Positions 10,045-20,936 are shown, numbered from the stretch's first letter. The stretch: 64,000 nucleotides of DNA from an uncultured Cytophagales bacterium (GCA_913057175.1 CAJXNP010000009.1:234751-298750), one strand, 5' to 3'. The notes: generated from the sequence alone by a model not told the origin. Made by a program: numbers and translations.

Positions 10045-11880
10045 ATGAAAGTAACAGAAGAAAAAGATAATGTCGTCATCAAATTCGCGGGGGATTCTGG
10101 CGATGGGATGCAGTTAGTAGGGAGTCAATTCACAAACAATACAGCGCTTTTTGGTAATGATCTGGGAACTTTTCCGGATTTTCCTGCGGAAATCAGAGCT
10201 CCGCAAGGTACTTTACCTGGTGTTTCCGGATTCCAGATCCACTTTGGCAATGCTGAGATCTATACTCCAGGGGATACATACGATGTATTGGTTGCCATGA
10301 ACTCAGCAGCTCTTAAGGCTAATCTCGATAACTTGCGAAAAGGAGGTATCATAATAGCCAATACTTCCGGTTTTGATAGTAAAAACCTTCGTCTGGCAGG
10401 ATATGAGGAAAGTCCGCTTGAGGATGGACAATTGCAGGACTACGAGCTTTACCGGATTGACGTGACCAAGATCACTCGTGAGGCGCTGAAAGAAAATGGC
10501 CTTGGAATGCGGGACAAAGACCGGTCTAAAAACATGTTTGTTTTGGGATTTATCTACTGGCTATTTGACAGGGATCCTCAGAACACATTAAATTTTCTGG
10601 AGAGAAAGTTCAGCAAGCTTCCGGATGTGTTGGATGCAAATGTCAAGGCGCTCAAAGCCGGATACAATTTCGGGAACATTACAGAAGCATTTTCAGTCAA
10701 GTACAGGGTAAAACCTGCTAAAATGCCTGCTGGAACCTATCGAAGTATCAATGGTAATCCTGCTATGGCTATGGGGATCATTTCTGCTGGTGTTAAATCT
10801 GGTTTGCAGGTGTTTTATGGAACTTATCCAATTACACCAGCTTCCGATATCCTTCACGAACTGGCGCGTCATAAAAATTACAATATAAAAACCTATCAGG
10901 CTGAAGATGAGATTGCAGCGGTTTGTGCAGCAATTGGCGCTTCCTATGGAGGAAATATTGGTGTGACCGGAACTTCTGGTCCCGGGTTGGCATTGAAGTC
11001 TGAAGCTATGGGTTTAGCTGTAATGCTGGAATTGCCGCTTGTTGTATTGGATATTCAAAGGGCAGGACCTTCAACGGGTCTACCGACTAAGACAGAACAA
11101 GCTGACTTACTGCAGGCTTTTTATGGAAGAAATGGTGAGTGTCCGATGCCGATAATCGCAGCAAGCACACCTTCCTCATGTTTTGAAGTGGCATTTGAAG
11201 CCGTTCGAATTGCCCTGGAACATATGACACCTGTCCTGGTCTTAAGTGATGGTTATATTGCCAATGGTGCTGAGCCGTGGAAATTTCCCAAAGCAGATGA
11301 ACTCGCCGAGATTAAGGTTAATATTCAGACGAAACCGAATGACGACAAGTTCATGCCTTATCAGAGGGATGAAAGATTAGTAAGAAATTGGGCGGTTCCC
11401 GGTCATTCCGGATTAGAACATCGCATTGGTGGATTGGAAAAGGAAGATGTGACAGGCAATGTCTCCTACGATCCTGAAAACCATGAAAAAATGGTGAAGA
11501 TCAGGGAGCAAAAAGTGGAGAATATTGCGAATTATATTCCGGATCAGGAAATCGAGATTGGACCTGAAAAAGGGGATGTGCTGGTTCTGGGATGGGGATC
11601 AACATTTGGCGGCATCAAATCTGCAGTGAAAGAACTAAACGATGCCGGGTATAAAGTGTCGCACGCTCATCTGAGATATATCAAACCTTTTCCTAAGAAC
11701 CTGGGAGAATTGATGGGTAATTTCAAAAAAGTCTTGGTACCCGAAATCAATAACGGCCAATTGATCAGGATCATCAGGGATAAATACTTAGTACCGGCTG
11801 TGGCATTTAATAAAATCAAAGGAGTGCCTATTACCAAAAAGGAAATCACCGACGAGGTGAAAAAATTGATCGAAGAATAG
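10045..11880 (+). CDS. korA: 2-oxoacid:ferredoxin oxidoreductase, alpha subunit (gamma-alpha fusion)
   Basis: Alpha subunit of a 2-oxoglutarate (or related 2-oxoacid):ferredoxin oxidoreductase, which decarboxylates the oxoacid to the acyl-CoA while reducing ferredoxin. The 611-residue chain fuses an N-terminal gamma domain (KFAGDSGDGMQLVGSQFT, about 1-190) with the pyrimidine-binding alpha domain (YPITPASDILHELA; AEDEIAAVCAAIGASYGG; GTSGPGLALKSEAMG) and a C-terminal transketolase-like part (VLVLGWGSTFGGIKSAV). This domain order is typical of KorA in Bacteroidota and Actinobacteria. korB follows after 29 bases. The succinyl-CoA formed would connect to the methylmalonyl-CoA module further on. 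Confidence 0.93.
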   Translation: MKVTEEKDNVVIKFAGDSGDGMQLVGSQFTNNTALFGNDLGTFPDFPAEIRAPQGTLPGVSGFQIHFGNAEIYTPGDTYDVLVAMNSAALKANLDNLRKGGIIIANTSGFDSKNLRLAGYEESPLEDGQLQDYELYRIDVTKITREALKENGLGMRDKDRSKNMFVLGFIYWLFDRDPQNTLNFLERKFSKLPDVLDANVKALKAGYNFGNITEAFSVKYRVKPAKMPAGTYRSINGNPAMAMGIISAGVKSGLQVFYGTYPITPASDILHELARHKNYNIKTYQAEDEIAAVCAAIGASYGGNIGVTGTSGPGLALKSEAMGLAVMLELPLVVLDIQRAGPSTGLPTKTEQADLLQAFYGRNGECPMPIIAASTPSSCFEVAFEAVRIALEHMTPVLVLSDGYIANGAEPWKFPKADELAEIKVNIQTKPNDDKFMPYQRDERLVRNWAVPGHSGLEHRIGGLEKEDVTGNVSYDPENHEKMVKIREQKVENIANYIPDQEIEIGPEKGDVLVLGWGSTFGGIKSAVKELNDAGYKVSHAHLRYIKPFPKNLGELMGNFKKVLVPEINNGQLIRIIRDKYLVPAVAFNKIKGVPITKKEITDEVKKLIEE

Positions 11881-11909
11881 GGATCAAAAAATCATTAAAG
11901 GAGAAAACA

Positions 11910-12947
11910 ATGGCAGAAGTTATAGAAAATAAGCAAAATGGAGTATTAACCGCAAAAGAGTTTGTATCAGGACAAGAAGTTAGATGGTGTCCTGGGTGCG
12001 GGGATTATTCCATCCTTAAACAAATGCAAAGTGTCCTTCCGCAGCTGGGTGTAAGCAAAGAAGATATTGTATTCATCTCAGGTATTGGTTGTTCCAGTCG
12101 ATTTCCATATTATCTCGATACATTCGGTATGCACAGTATTCACGGCCGGGCGCCTGCAATTGCCTCAGGATTAAAATCCACCAGGCCTGAATTAAGTGTA
12201 TGGGTTATTACCGGAGATGGAGATGCATTATCAATAGGAGGGAACCATATTATCCATTCACTCAGAAGAAATTTTGACATTAACGTCCTGATGTTCAACA
12301 ACGAGATTTATGGATTGACAAAGGGGCAATATTCCCCAACTTCACCAGTGAAAAAGGTGACTAAGTCAACACCATTTGGCTCGCTGGATCATCCGTTTAA
12401 CCCACTTGCACTCGTTTTGGGTGCAGATGGTACTTTTGTCGCAAGGGCAATGGACCGCGATCCCAAACATCTTCAGCAAATGATATTGAGGGCGCATCAG
12501 CACAAGGGGACATCATTTTTAGAGGTCTATCAGAACTGCAACATCTTTAATGATGGGGCTTTCTTTAGCTTTACGGAAAAGGATGTGAAGAAAAAGCACA
12601 CTTTGTTCCTCGAAGAGGGTCAGCCCCTGGTGTTCGGAGAGAATGAAGAAAAAGGAGTGAAGCTTGATGGCTTTACACCTGTGATCGTCGATTTGGATTC
12701 AACAAGCAAAAATGAACTTTGGATTCACGACGAAAAGGATTATATTAAGTCAACAATTTTGAGCAGATTCTTTGAAGACCCATCGGTCGAGGGAAATTTT
12801 CCCAGACCATTTGGTGTTTTCTATGTAAAAGAGAGAAATACGTACGAAGACGAGATTTGTAATCAGGTTGAGCAGATGCTGACAGTGAAAGGAAAGGGAG
12901 ACCTTGATAAATTAATTGCAGGAAATGAAACTTGGGTGATCGAATAA
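11910..12947 (+). CDS. korB: 2-oxoacid:ferredoxin oxidoreductase, beta subunit
   Basis: Thiamine-diphosphate-binding beta subunit of the enzyme above. The 345-residue protein carries cysteines for the 4Fe-4S cluster and cofactor site in WCPGCGDYSIL and GIGCSSRFPYY, and the ThDP/Mg motif ITGDGDALSIGGNH followed by NNEIYGLTKGQYSPTS. Length and motifs fit KorB rather than pyruvate synthase beta. It begins after a good Shine-Dalgarno-like AAAGGAG at 11897-11903. A strong terminator follows, closing a two-gene operon. No ferredoxin gene is adjacent. Confidence 0.93.
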   Translation: MAEVIENKQNGVLTAKEFVSGQEVRWCPGCGDYSILKQMQSVLPQLGVSKEDIVFISGIGCSSRFPYYLDTFGMHSIHGRAPAIASGLKSTRPELSVWVITGDGDALSIGGNHIIHSLRRNFDINVLMFNNEIYGLTKGQYSPTSPVKKVTKSTPFGSLDHPFNPLALVLGADGTFVARAMDRDPKHLQQMILRAHQHKGTSFLEVYQNCNIFNDGAFFSFTEKDVKKKHTLFLEEGQPLVFGENEEKGVKLDGFTPVIVDLDSTSKNELWIHDEKDYIKSTILSRFFEDPSVEGNFPRPFGVFYVKERNTYEDEICNQVEQMLTVKGKGDLDKLIAGNETWVIE

Positions 12948-12966
12948 CGAAAAGTTTCATAACTAT

Positions 12967-13000
12967 AAACCCGGCAAATGTCAATGAGCCGGGTTTTTTT
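12967..13000 (+). terminator. Rho-independent terminator after korAB
   Basis: A perfect 9-bp stem AAACCCGGC (12967-12975) pairs with GCCGGGTTT (12988-12996) across a 12-base loop and runs into a T tract to 13000. It lies 20 bases after the korB stop. Confidence 0.9.
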
Positions 13001-13022
13001 ATGTCTTAAGGGGAATGGTTGC

Positions 13023-13406
13023 TTAAATGATCGATTCCTTTTCTCTGATAATATCATTCAAATGGAGATGGAGCTCTTTATAAATTTCCTGAATAGAGCT
13101 CATTTCAGAAGGATCTCTGAAACCATCAGAATCAGCTATTTTAGACATATACGCAATAATTCGAACCTGCTCAACTGCTGATAGCTTTTTCATTGCGTCT
13201 TTCAGCATGTCTTTGATATGAACCTGTGAAGTATCTTTAAGAATCTCAATTTTTTTATCAAAATCATCTTTTTCGATTCCCTCTTTAACGATCATTGATT
13301 TTCCAAATTCGACTTCCTTAGGATCTATGATCCCGTCAGCAATAATAATATAATAATAGGCAATTACTAGTGTTTCCCGAAACGCGGTAAATGATTTTGA
13401 GTACAT
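13023..13406 (-). CDS. TerB-like family protein
   Basis: A 127-residue, mostly helical protein with the two acidic loops typical of the TerB/DjlA-N fold: IIIADGIIDPKEVEFG near residues 21-36 and KIADSDGFRDPSEM near 89-102. These loops bind metal in TerB-like proteins. The family is tied to tellurite resistance and stress responses, but many stand-alone members have no known role. No ter gene lies beside it; the TerC gene is 16 kb away. The start is an ATG (MYSKSF). It shares the korB terminator region in convergent orientation. Confidence 0.75.
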   Translation of the reverse strand: MYSKSFTAFRETLVIAYYYIIIADGIIDPKEVEFGKSMIVKEGIEKDDFDKKIEILKDTSQVHIKDMLKDAMKKLSAVEQVRIIAYMSKIADSDGFRDPSEMSSIQEIYKELHLHLNDIIREKESII

Positions 13407-13646
13407 AGGTGGCTAAGTTTAATTGACCAGAAAAATAAAAATAAAGTTTAACTATAAAGAATAAATAGAACTATATGAATGATTCCCAATTGTTTATCAA
13501 TATAAAAACAGAAAAATGAATTGACAAATATAAACCCATCATATTTTATTCAAAGCCTCTTAAAGATAAATATGATGTCATAAATGATACATAATCATTA
13601 AGTTAATAACCAAACCTTATTGTATGAATTTAATTATGAAACTCTA

Positions 13647-14126
13647 TCATTCTTTACTATTCATCCATTGGGTTTTAATCTTTTGTAATCTTATCAAAAA
13701 GATAATAAGGAGTATCAATTCCAACCTGAAATTGATACTAAAAAGTCCATTGGATTTTGTGAAAGGCTCAACTATCATAACGTACAGGCAAATTACAATA
13801 CCAATCAAGGCATCAATACTTCCCAGACTAATGGCCCAATCTTTTTCTGTCCAAAGTGCGTAGGAAACTATTCCTTTTAAAATGAAAATGAAGGTAAGGA
13901 TTATTCCCACGACTGTGAATACTTGATTGGTATTCAAACCATAAAAGGAGATCTGAAAGTTTATTCCCAATACTCCGAGAATTATTCCGGCAAAAGCAGA
14001 AGCTCCAAGTACAAAAAAGATCCAGATAAAAGTTTTGATCCACCAGGGCAGCAAACTTCTGCGTTTGATCTTTTCTTTTTGATGAATAAGGTTTTCATCT
14101 AAAAAAATCGGGTTCCTTTCTGTCAT
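13647..14126 (-). CDS. Small membrane protein of unknown function
   Basis: A 159-residue protein with a short charged N-terminus and four hydrophobic segments (about 30-55, 68-90, 97-120 and 135-155). No motif identifies a family. It follows the porin gene on the same strand after a 43-base gap, so they may be cotranscribed. The 240 bases between it and the TerB-like gene are AT-rich and hold no recognisable gene or hairpin. Confidence 0.6.
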   Translation of the reverse strand: MTERNPIFLDENLIHQKEKIKRRSLLPWWIKTFIWIFFVLGASAFAGIILGVLGINFQISFYGLNTNQVFTVVGIILTFIFILKGIVSYALWTEKDWAISLGSIDALIGIVICLYVMIVEPFTKSNGLFSINFRLELILLIIFLIRLQKIKTQWMNSKE

Positions 14127-14169
14127 GTTTTATATTCGATCTTGAAAAATATGGAAAATTAACATAATA

Positions 14170-15402
14170 CTAAAAGGATACATCCCATTGCAACCGGTAC
14201 CTTGTCCCATCATTAACTTCCTGGTTATCAAAATTTGCATTAATAAAAGCAATTTCGGCTGTTAGCTTGTTTTTATGCTCGTTGAAAAACCAATTAGCTC
14301 CAAAGCTAAATTCGGTTTGCTTATTAATTTTGGAAGCTGTATTTGGTATGTAAAAAGCCTGTCTTGCATAAATTTCCAATTTCTTAGGAAGTTTTGGAAT
14401 GGCATAAGCTGGAAAATAGCCTGCCTGGATTAGGTTGCCCGACAGGTTATTTGTCACTAGATTGATTTTATCATCTATTTGTTTCCAGTGAAATTCCTGT
14501 TGCCATGAAAGGCCTTTATACTTGAAAGCCGTTTCTATCATAAACTGATTTACCCGATATTGTGAGGGCAAACCCACTTCATATCCTTCAAGTTCACCAC
14601 CTCCATCTTGAGAAAACCTGGTGTACGGACTTCTGTTGGTAACTCCTGCAATGGCAATTAAAAGTGAAAATTCTTCATGGTTTTCCAGGTCTGAACCGGA
14701 AAACTGGATGGGCTCACCCAAAACATTCCATTGTAATCGCATCATGTACATCAGGTTAGCATCATCGTTTTCGGCCTCGCCTCTTCCCGTACCCATAAAA
14801 GCCGAAACCCAATAATTGAGTCTGTCTTTTTCTGGGCCGGCAAAGTTTCCGTAAACAGACATGCCCATTTGACGATCAACTGTAAAGGGTCTGGTCAGAA
14901 TAGATCGCTCAACTGTTTGTTGCTTTCCTGATGATATGATTCTTTCTCTGTTATAGTGGACTTTCCACTGACCAATTTTTAATTTGAGAAAATGATATTT
15001 TTCAATCATTATTCTAAAGTCCAACAAGGCACTGTTGAACAACTCGTATTCCAGATAGTAGTTGAGCCATGAATAATTAAAGTGTCCTCCAACTTTCATC
15101 CTGGCTCGTCTGATTTTCATTTCCAGGTGTTCCTCCTGAAAATCGTCTAACGTTATAGGGTTGATATCAGTTGGATAAGCAATTCGAAACTGCCCTCGCC
15201 AATGCAGATACATCCTGTATCTTTTGTCTGCAGAATTAAATTCAAAACCATCATCGCCATAAAAAACCAGCTTTTTCTGTTTTGGTTTTGAACTTAGGGA
15301 ATCACTTTGTCCCTGTGCCTCAAAAATCGAAAAAACAGAAAGGAATGAAATTATCTGTACCGTACTTTTGATATAAAGTGGGATCCTGATAAATGAAATC
15401 AT
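14170..15402 (-). CDS. OprP/OprO-type porin family protein
   Basis: A 410-residue outer-membrane beta-barrel with an N-terminal signal sequence ending near FEAQGQSDS. After a short lysine-rich linker it reads LVFYGDDGFEFNSADKRYRM and YLHWRGQFRIAY, the start typical of the phosphate-selective porin OprO/OprP family, followed by repeated amphipathic strands (KIRRARMKVGGHFNYSW, LKIGQWKVHYNRERII) and an aromatic end (LQWDVSF) suited to BAM recognition. Bacteroidota members are not necessarily phosphate-specific; no phosphate genes are adjacent, so substrate is left open. Confidence 0.82.
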   Translation of the reverse strand: MISFIRIPLYIKSTVQIISFLSVFSIFEAQGQSDSLSSKPKQKKLVFYGDDGFEFNSADKRYRMYLHWRGQFRIAYPTDINPITLDDFQEEHLEMKIRRARMKVGGHFNYSWLNYYLEYELFNSALLDFRIMIEKYHFLKLKIGQWKVHYNRERIISSGKQQTVERSILTRPFTVDRQMGMSVYGNFAGPEKDRLNYWVSAFMGTGRGEAENDDANLMYMMRLQWNVLGEPIQFSGSDLENHEEFSLLIAIAGVTNRSPYTRFSQDGGGELEGYEVGLPSQYRVNQFMIETAFKYKGLSWQQEFHWKQIDDKINLVTNNLSGNLIQAGYFPAYAIPKLPKKLEIYARQAFYIPNTASKINKQTEFSFGANWFFNEHKNKLTAEIAFINANFDNQEVNDGTRYRLQWDVSF

Positions 15403-15543
15403 GGAGATTGTTCATTGGACCCCGTAAATTATTGATTATAAAATTGAAATTAAAAAGTAACGGCAAAATCCACTTCGATAATTTCAGTTATTTTAACGAA
15501 ATAATATACATAATCCGATGAGATCACGAACTCAAGATTATGG

Positions 15544-17673
15544 CTAATAGACCATAAGTTTTTCGAGCATCATTTTCGCGCAAGAAGGTATTTTAGACCC
15601 TGGTCCAAAAATAGCCGTAACGCCATGTTCATACAAGTAATCATAATCTTGTTGAGGGATAACTCCACCAGCAAAAACCAGGATGTCTGCTCTTCCCAAT
15701 CTTTTCAATTCATCTATTAATTGAGGAATGAGGGTTTTATGTCCACCGGCTAACGATGACGCCCCGACAAAATTTACATCATTTTCCATTGCCTGACGGG
15801 CAACTTCTTCGGGAGTCTGGAATAATGGACCAACGTCTACATCAAAACCCATATCGGCAAAAGATGTTGCTATGACTTTAGCTCCACGATCATGACCATC
15901 CTGACCCATTTTTGCGATCATAATGCGAGGCCTTCGACCTTCTTCTTCAGCAAATTTATCAGTAAGATCCAAAACGGCCTTGAAGTCTTTGTCTTTCGAT
16001 GATTCGCTTGAATAGACTCCTGAGATAGTTCGTACGGTGGCTTTGTGTCTGCCAAAGACCTCTTCCATAGCTTCTGATATTTCACCCAGGGTAGCTCGTT
16101 TTCTGGCAGCTTCTATGGCAAATTCCAGTAAATTGCCTTCTCCTGACCTTGCACATTCTGTTAGGGCTTTCAAAGCCTGGCTGACCGCATCATCATCTCT
16201 TTCTGTTTTCAACTTCTTCAACCTGGCCAATTGGGAAGTTCTGACGACTGCATTGTCTACTTCAAGCACATCGAAGTCAGTCTTTTCATTTACCTGGAAT
16301 TTATTAACGCCGACTAAAATATCTTTCCCGGAATCAATCCTTGCCTGTTTTCGTGCTGCAGCTTCTTCGATTCGCATCTTAGGAATTCCGGTTTCTATTG
16401 CTTTTGCCATTCCACCCAACTCCTCAATCTCCTGAATATGTTCCCATGCTTTTTTGGCGAGTTCATTGGTCAGGTATTCCACATAGTAAGACCCTCCCCA
16501 TGGATCCACTACTTTAGTCATGTTGGTTTCATCCTGAATATATAACTGGGTATTTCTGGCAATCCTTGCTGAAAAATCAGTCGGCAGGGCAATTGCTTCA
16601 TCCAGGGCATTTGTATGCAGTGACTGAGTATGTCCACAAGCGGCCGCCATTGCTTCAATACATGTTCTTGCAACATTATTATAAGGGTCCTGTTCGCTCA
16701 GACTCCATCCCGAAGTTTGGGAGTGCGTTCTTAGCGCCATGGATTTTGGGTTTTGCGGATTGAACTGTTTCACAATTTTTGCCCACAACATTCTTCCTGC
16801 TCTCATCTTTGCTATTTCCATGAAATGGTTCATTCCAATTGCCCAAAAGAATGATAGACGTGGAGCGAAATCATCAATTTTCAATCCGGCGTCTAACCCG
16901 GTTCGAATGTATTCCAGGCCATCGGCCAATGTATAGGCCAATTCAATATCGGCCGTAGCCCCGGCTTCCTGCATATGATATCCTGAAATGGAAATGGAAT
17001 TGAATTTTGGCATGTTTTTACTCGTATAGCCAAAAATATCTCCAATGATCTTCATGGAAGGTTTGGGAGGGTAGATATATGTATTGCGAACCATGAATTC
17101 TTTCAGAATATCATTCTGGATGGTTCCACTTAGTTTATCCATACTCACACCTTGTTCTTCCGCTGCAACTATATAAAACGCCATGATGGGAATAACTGCT
17201 CCATTCATGGTCATGCTCACGGACATCTTATCCAATGGGATCTCATCAAACAGGATCTTCATGTCAAGTATGGAATCGATTGCCACACCGGCCTTTCCAA
17301 CGTCGCCGACTACCCTGGGATGGTCCGAATCATAACCCCGGTGTGTAGCCAGGTCAAATGCAACCGAGAGGCCTTTTTGTCCGGCAGCAAGATTCCTTCG
17401 ATAGAATGCGTTTGATTCTTCTGCTGTAGAAAAACCGGCATACTGCCGAATGGTCCATGGCCGGGTAACATACATGGTTGAATAGGGCCCGCGAAGATAG
17501 GGAGGGATTCCGGCTGAGAATTGCAGATGTTCCAGGCTTTTCCAATCGTCTTGATTGAATGTGGGTTTTACTGTAATCTTTTCAGCAGTTTCCCAAGCCG
17601 TACTTTTTGCGTGATTTTCCGGTTGAGATGTACTATGCTGATCGAGTTTTATATTTGAAAAATCTGGTTTCAT
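15544..17673 (-). CDS. mutB: Methylmalonyl-CoA mutase, large (catalytic) subunit
   Basis: Adenosylcobalamin-dependent mutase interconverting (R)-methylmalonyl-CoA and succinyl-CoA. The 709-residue protein has the N-terminal substrate-binding TIM barrel ([20 protein letters not shown] with the family tyrosine; [20 protein letters not shown]) and a C-terminal cobalamin domain with the base-off ligand motif D592-x-H594-x-x-G597 ([14 protein letters not shown]) and later [12 protein letters not shown]. It lies 9 bases after the small subunit gene as the last gene of the methylmalonyl-CoA cluster. No cobalamin riboswitch is visible upstream. Confidence 0.97.
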   Translation of the reverse strand: MKPDFSNIKLDQHSTSQPENHAKSTAWETAEKITVKPTFNQDDWKSLEHLQFSAGIPPYLRGPYSTMYVTRPWTIRQYAGFSTAEESNAFYRRNLAAGQKGLSVAFDLATHRGYDSDHPRVVGDVGKAGVAIDSILDMKILFDEIPLDKMSVSMTMNGAVIPIMAFYIVAAEEQGVSMDKLSGTIQNDILKEFMVRNTYIYPPKPSMKIIGDIFGYTSKNMPKFNSISISGYHMQEAGATADIELAYTLADGLEYIRTGLDAGLKIDDFAPRLSFFWAIGMNHFMEIAKMRAGRMLWAKIVKQFNPQNPKSMALRTHSQTSGWSLSEQDPYNNVARTCIEAMAAACGHTQSLHTNALDEAIALPTDFSARIARNTQLYIQDETNMTKVVDPWGGSYYVEYLTNELAKKAWEHIQEIEELGGMAKAIETGIPKMRIEEAAARKQARIDSGKDILVGVNKFQVNEKTDFDVLEVDNAVVRTSQLARLKKLKTERDDDAVSQALKALTECARSGEGNLLEFAIEAARKRATLGEISEAMEEVFGRHKATVRTISGVYSSESSKDKDFKAVLDLTDKFAEEEGRRPRIMIAKMGQDGHDRGAKVIATSFADMGFDVDVGPLFQTPEEVARQAMENDVNFVGASSLAGGHKTLIPQLIDELKRLGRADILVFAGGVIPQQDYDYLYEHGVTAIFGPGSKIPSCAKMMLEKLMVY

Positions 17674-17682
17674 CGCAATTAA

Positions 17683-19500
17683 TTAATTTATTGTTCCAAG
17701 TAATTCATTCTGGAGACCAGAAATGAATTCCACAACATCCGTTTTCATATGAATAAAGGAATCAAGTCCCGACTTTAATAATTCATCGACGAGATCGGCC
17801 GGATATCCGGCAAGTATCAATTTTTTATTGGCAGAGTTCTTTCTAAATGTCTCAATAAATTGCTTAGCTCTTTCATGGTAGTCAGGATCTGATGAACAAA
17901 TCACAACAATATCAGCATCGCTTTCAGCACTCTTTATTGCACATCTTTCGGTGTCTTCATCATAAAATTCTCCCAAAATTTCAAACCCGGCTGTTCCGAA
18001 GAATTCAGAAGAAAATGAAGCCCTTGCTTTTCTCATTGCTAAATTACCAAAGCACGCCAGATAAACCTTTGGAAGTGAACCAACCTTTTCAAAATGTTGC
18101 TGTGTCCTTTGTCTCAGTCGTTCAAAAGATTCCGTAGATCTATTTGATTTAAGTAATTGGATATCTGTGTTTTGATCATCAATATTTAAATCATTCTTGT
18201 AACTGATTTTTTCCTCCGGATCAGGATATTTATTTGTCCCGACATAAACCCTTTTCCTTGTAGAAATATCCGTCTGTTTTTTTGATGATAATTCGCCAAT
18301 TAGTTTCTGAATAGTCTCGTCTTTAAATGCCTGAATGTATCCACCTTTTGCTTCTATTTCCTGAAACAATTTTAACGCATTTTCAGCAATCTCCCTGGTA
18401 AGGTTTTCTATATAATAGGAACCTGCAGATGGGTCGACAACTTTATCAAAATAGGATTCCTCTTTCAGGATGTTAGAAATATTTAAAGCTACCCGATAGC
18501 TGAATTTATCAGGATCCCGATAGGAACTATCGTGGGGTTGGATCAACAAAGCATCACACCCACCCAAAATTGCGGACATCGATTCCGTTGTATTTCTTAG
18601 CATATTGACATTGGGGTCGTAAAGTGTTTTGGACCAATCAGAATTCGAACTTAAAATATGAATATGTGGTGGTTCACCGTCGTATTGGGTTAAGATAGCA
18701 GACGCGAGTTTCCTAAACGCCTTCAATTTGGCAATTTCAAAGAAATAATCCCCACCAATAGCCAGGTGAAATCCTAACTCAGGTAGCAGATCTTTTATGT
18801 ATAAACCTCTTTCGGAAAGCTGATCCAGGATGGCAACTACCTTATTTAGCGTAAAAGCCAATTCCTGAATAATTCCGGAACCAGAGTTAACAAAAGAATG
18901 AGAATTGAATATCAATCCCCGAAAGTCTTTTGCTTCACTGGTAAGCTGTACCTGTCTGGCCAGCTCATCAAAGTCAGCATTCTGCCCTGAAACGGACCAC
19001 TCGCCAAGGATATCAGTTTCAATAAATCCTGAGATCTTTTCGAGTGAGATATCCTGGGACTTGAGATAATCAAAATAATTTCTGACAAAGCTTGGGGAAG
19101 GATATGATAGCTGAAAAGCTATCTTAACTAATGATGGATCAAGATCTTTTAGCAGTAGACCAAAATCCACCTTATCGACCTGATCGACTTTGAAAAGGAA
19201 TCCATTGGCATCAAAGTCCAGCATTTTTCTGGCTAACTGGTTTGATTGAACCGGATCTGCCACATTAATCTGGACAAAATTACTCCATTTTCTTTCCTTT
19301 CCAGGAAGCTGGAATTTTTCCAGTTCTATTTCATTCAGATCCTCTTTAGTATAAAAAGGTTGAATGAGAATATTTTCATCCGTTTTCCAAACCAGTTTCC
19401 GGTCAAAATCTTCTCCCTTCAGGTCTGAAATAGCCTTTTCTTTCCAAGCTTCCCTGGAAACAGGTTCAAATTCTTCAAATAATTTTAATGGCTTTGCCAT
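17683..19500 (-). CDS. mutA: Methylmalonyl-CoA mutase, small (non-catalytic) subunit
   Basis: Partner of the catalytic subunit in the heterodimeric mutase. The 605-residue protein keeps the barrel layout (ISGFIETDILGEW; FHLAIGGDYFFEIAKLKAFRKL; ESYFDKVVDPSAGSYYIENL), but the C-terminal flavodoxin-like domain reads LPKVYLACFGNLAMRKARA where the DxHxxG cobalamin motif would be, so it cannot bind B12. This loss is normal for small subunits. A 119-base gap separates it from the CoA-transferase gene upstream, the widest in the cluster, so an internal promoter is possible. Confidence 0.94.
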   Translation of the reverse strand: MAKPLKLFEEFEPVSREAWKEKAISDLKGEDFDRKLVWKTDENILIQPFYTKEDLNEIELEKFQLPGKERKWSNFVQINVADPVQSNQLARKMLDFDANGFLFKVDQVDKVDFGLLLKDLDPSLVKIAFQLSYPSPSFVRNYFDYLKSQDISLEKISGFIETDILGEWSVSGQNADFDELARQVQLTSEAKDFRGLIFNSHSFVNSGSGIIQELAFTLNKVVAILDQLSERGLYIKDLLPELGFHLAIGGDYFFEIAKLKAFRKLASAILTQYDGEPPHIHILSSNSDWSKTLYDPNVNMLRNTTESMSAILGGCDALLIQPHDSSYRDPDKFSYRVALNISNILKEESYFDKVVDPSAGSYYIENLTREIAENALKLFQEIEAKGGYIQAFKDETIQKLIGELSSKKQTDISTRKRVYVGTNKYPDPEEKISYKNDLNIDDQNTDIQLLKSNRSTESFERLRQRTQQHFEKVGSLPKVYLACFGNLAMRKARASFSSEFFGTAGFEILGEFYDEDTERCAIKSAESDADIVVICSSDPDYHERAKQFIETFRKNSANKKLILAGYPADLVDELLKSGLDSFIHMKTDVVEFISGLQNELLGTIN

Positions 19501-19619
19501 ATGTGAAATTTTAATAGTTATTACAGCCGCTTAATTTATACATTTTATATGCACAAATGATCTTACTTTTTAATTTATTATCAATTTTGCATTCTGTAAG
19601 AATCCAAATCGATTAATTT

Positions 19620-20936
19620 TCAATGCTGAACTTCAGGTATACTCAAATTGTTAAACGAATAAAAGCCATTTCCAAAACGTTCATGAGCAGCTTTTTCCAG
19701 ATTCTCCCTTGCTGAAGGATGTGCTACATCAATCAATGCTTTAGCTCTTTGTGCAAGATTCCTGCCTTTTAATTCTGCAACACCAAATTCCGTAACGACA
19801 TATTGAGCATGTGCACGTGTAGTTACAACACCGGCACCCTCTTTCAATGTAGGGACTATTTTTGAAAAACCTTTACCTGTTGTGGAAGGTAATGCACAGA
19901 TAGCTTTTCCCCCTTTTGACAGGGCTGCCCCACGCATGAAGTCCATTTGTCCGCCAACTCCTGAATACATTTTTGTTCCTATACTGTCCGCACAGATTTG
20001 ACCGGTCAGATCAACTTCGATGGCAGAATTGATGGCTATTACCTTAGGATTTTGCCTGATAACAGCAGTGTCATTCACAAAAGAAACATCCAGCATCATG
20101 ACTTCGGGATTATCATCCATAAAGTCATAGAGTTTTCTAGTTCCCATGGCAAAACTGGAGACTAATTTATGCGGCATAATCTTCTTTTTTGCCCCATTGA
20201 TTACTCCCATACCAATCAATGGAAGGATGCCTTCTGAAAACATTTCTGTATGAACACCAAGATTCTTGTGATTGGTCAGGCAGCTCAAAACCGAATTTGG
20301 AATACCTCCAATTCCCATTTGTAGTGTAGAACCATCTTCAATCATATTGGCGATGTACTTTCCAATGCTTGACTCCTCCTGGGTAGGTTCTCCAAGGTTT
20401 AGCTCGTATAGTGGTTCATTTACATTAACACAAGCATCTATCTGATCAACATGAATGATGCCATCTCCCATAGTTCGTGGCATATGAGGATTGATTTGAG
20501 CGATGATCGTCTTGGCTGTTTCAATACCTCCCACCATTACATCTACGGAAACTCCCAATGAGCAATTACCATGCTTATCGGGCGGAGAAACGTTCAGTAG
20601 AACGACATCCAATGGAATTGTTCCATTTCTGAATAAATGAGGAATATCACTTAGAAAGACCGGATTGTACTGCGCACTACCCAGTTGAACATATTTCCGG
20701 GCATTCGCCCCAATAAAAAAACAATTGGTCTTAAAACTATCACAATACTCCGGCTTGGCATAATCAATGTATCCTTCTGTGTGAATGTGAAGGAGTTCCA
20801 CATTCTTTAATTCCGATGCCCTACCAACCATTGCTTTTAAAAGGGTTTGTGGAGTCGCGGATGCAGCATGAACCAACACCTTATCTCCTGATTTTATCAA
20901 TTTTACAGCTTCTTCTGCGCTCATATATTTACACAT
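19620..20936 (-). CDS. Acetyl-CoA hydrolase/transferase family CoA-transferase
   Basis: Class I CoA-transferase of 438 residues, the size of the 4-hydroxybutyrate/butyrate CoA-transferase group. It has the N-terminal GDKVLVHAASATPQ segment, SPPDKHGNCSLGVSVD, GIGGIPNSVL, LGVHTEMFSEG (residues about 226-236, where the family's catalytic Glu is expected) and NSAIEVDLTGQI near 303-314. Between methylmalonyl-CoA mutase and decarboxylase genes it most likely exchanges CoA among succinate, propionate and acetate, activating or releasing acids without ATP. The exact acid pair is inferred from context. Confidence 0.85.
   Translation of the reverse strand: MCKYMSAEEAVKLIKSGDKVLVHAASATPQTLLKAMVGRASELKNVELLHIHTEGYIDYAKPEYCDSFKTNCFFIGANARKYVQLGSAQYNPVFLSDIPHLFRNGTIPLDVVLLNVSPPDKHGNCSLGVSVDVMVGGIETAKTIIAQINPHMPRTMGDGIIHVDQIDACVNVNEPLYELNLGEPTQEESSIGKYIANMIEDGSTLQMGIGGIPNSVLSCLTNHKNLGVHTEMFSEGILPLIGMGVINGAKKKIMPHKLVSSFAMGTRKLYDFMDDNPEVMMLDVSFVNDTAVIRQNPKVIAINSAIEVDLTGQICADSIGTKMYSGVGGQMDFMRGAALSKGGKAICALPSTTGKGFSKIVPTLKEGAGVVTTRAHAQYVVTEFGVAELKGRNLAQRAKALIDVAHPSARENLEKAAHERFGNGFYSFNNLSIPEVQH

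Noticed and set aside
19501..19619. Cobalamin riboswitch before the mutase genes
   Set aside because: The gap is too short and AT-rich and has no B12-box-like conserved stems.
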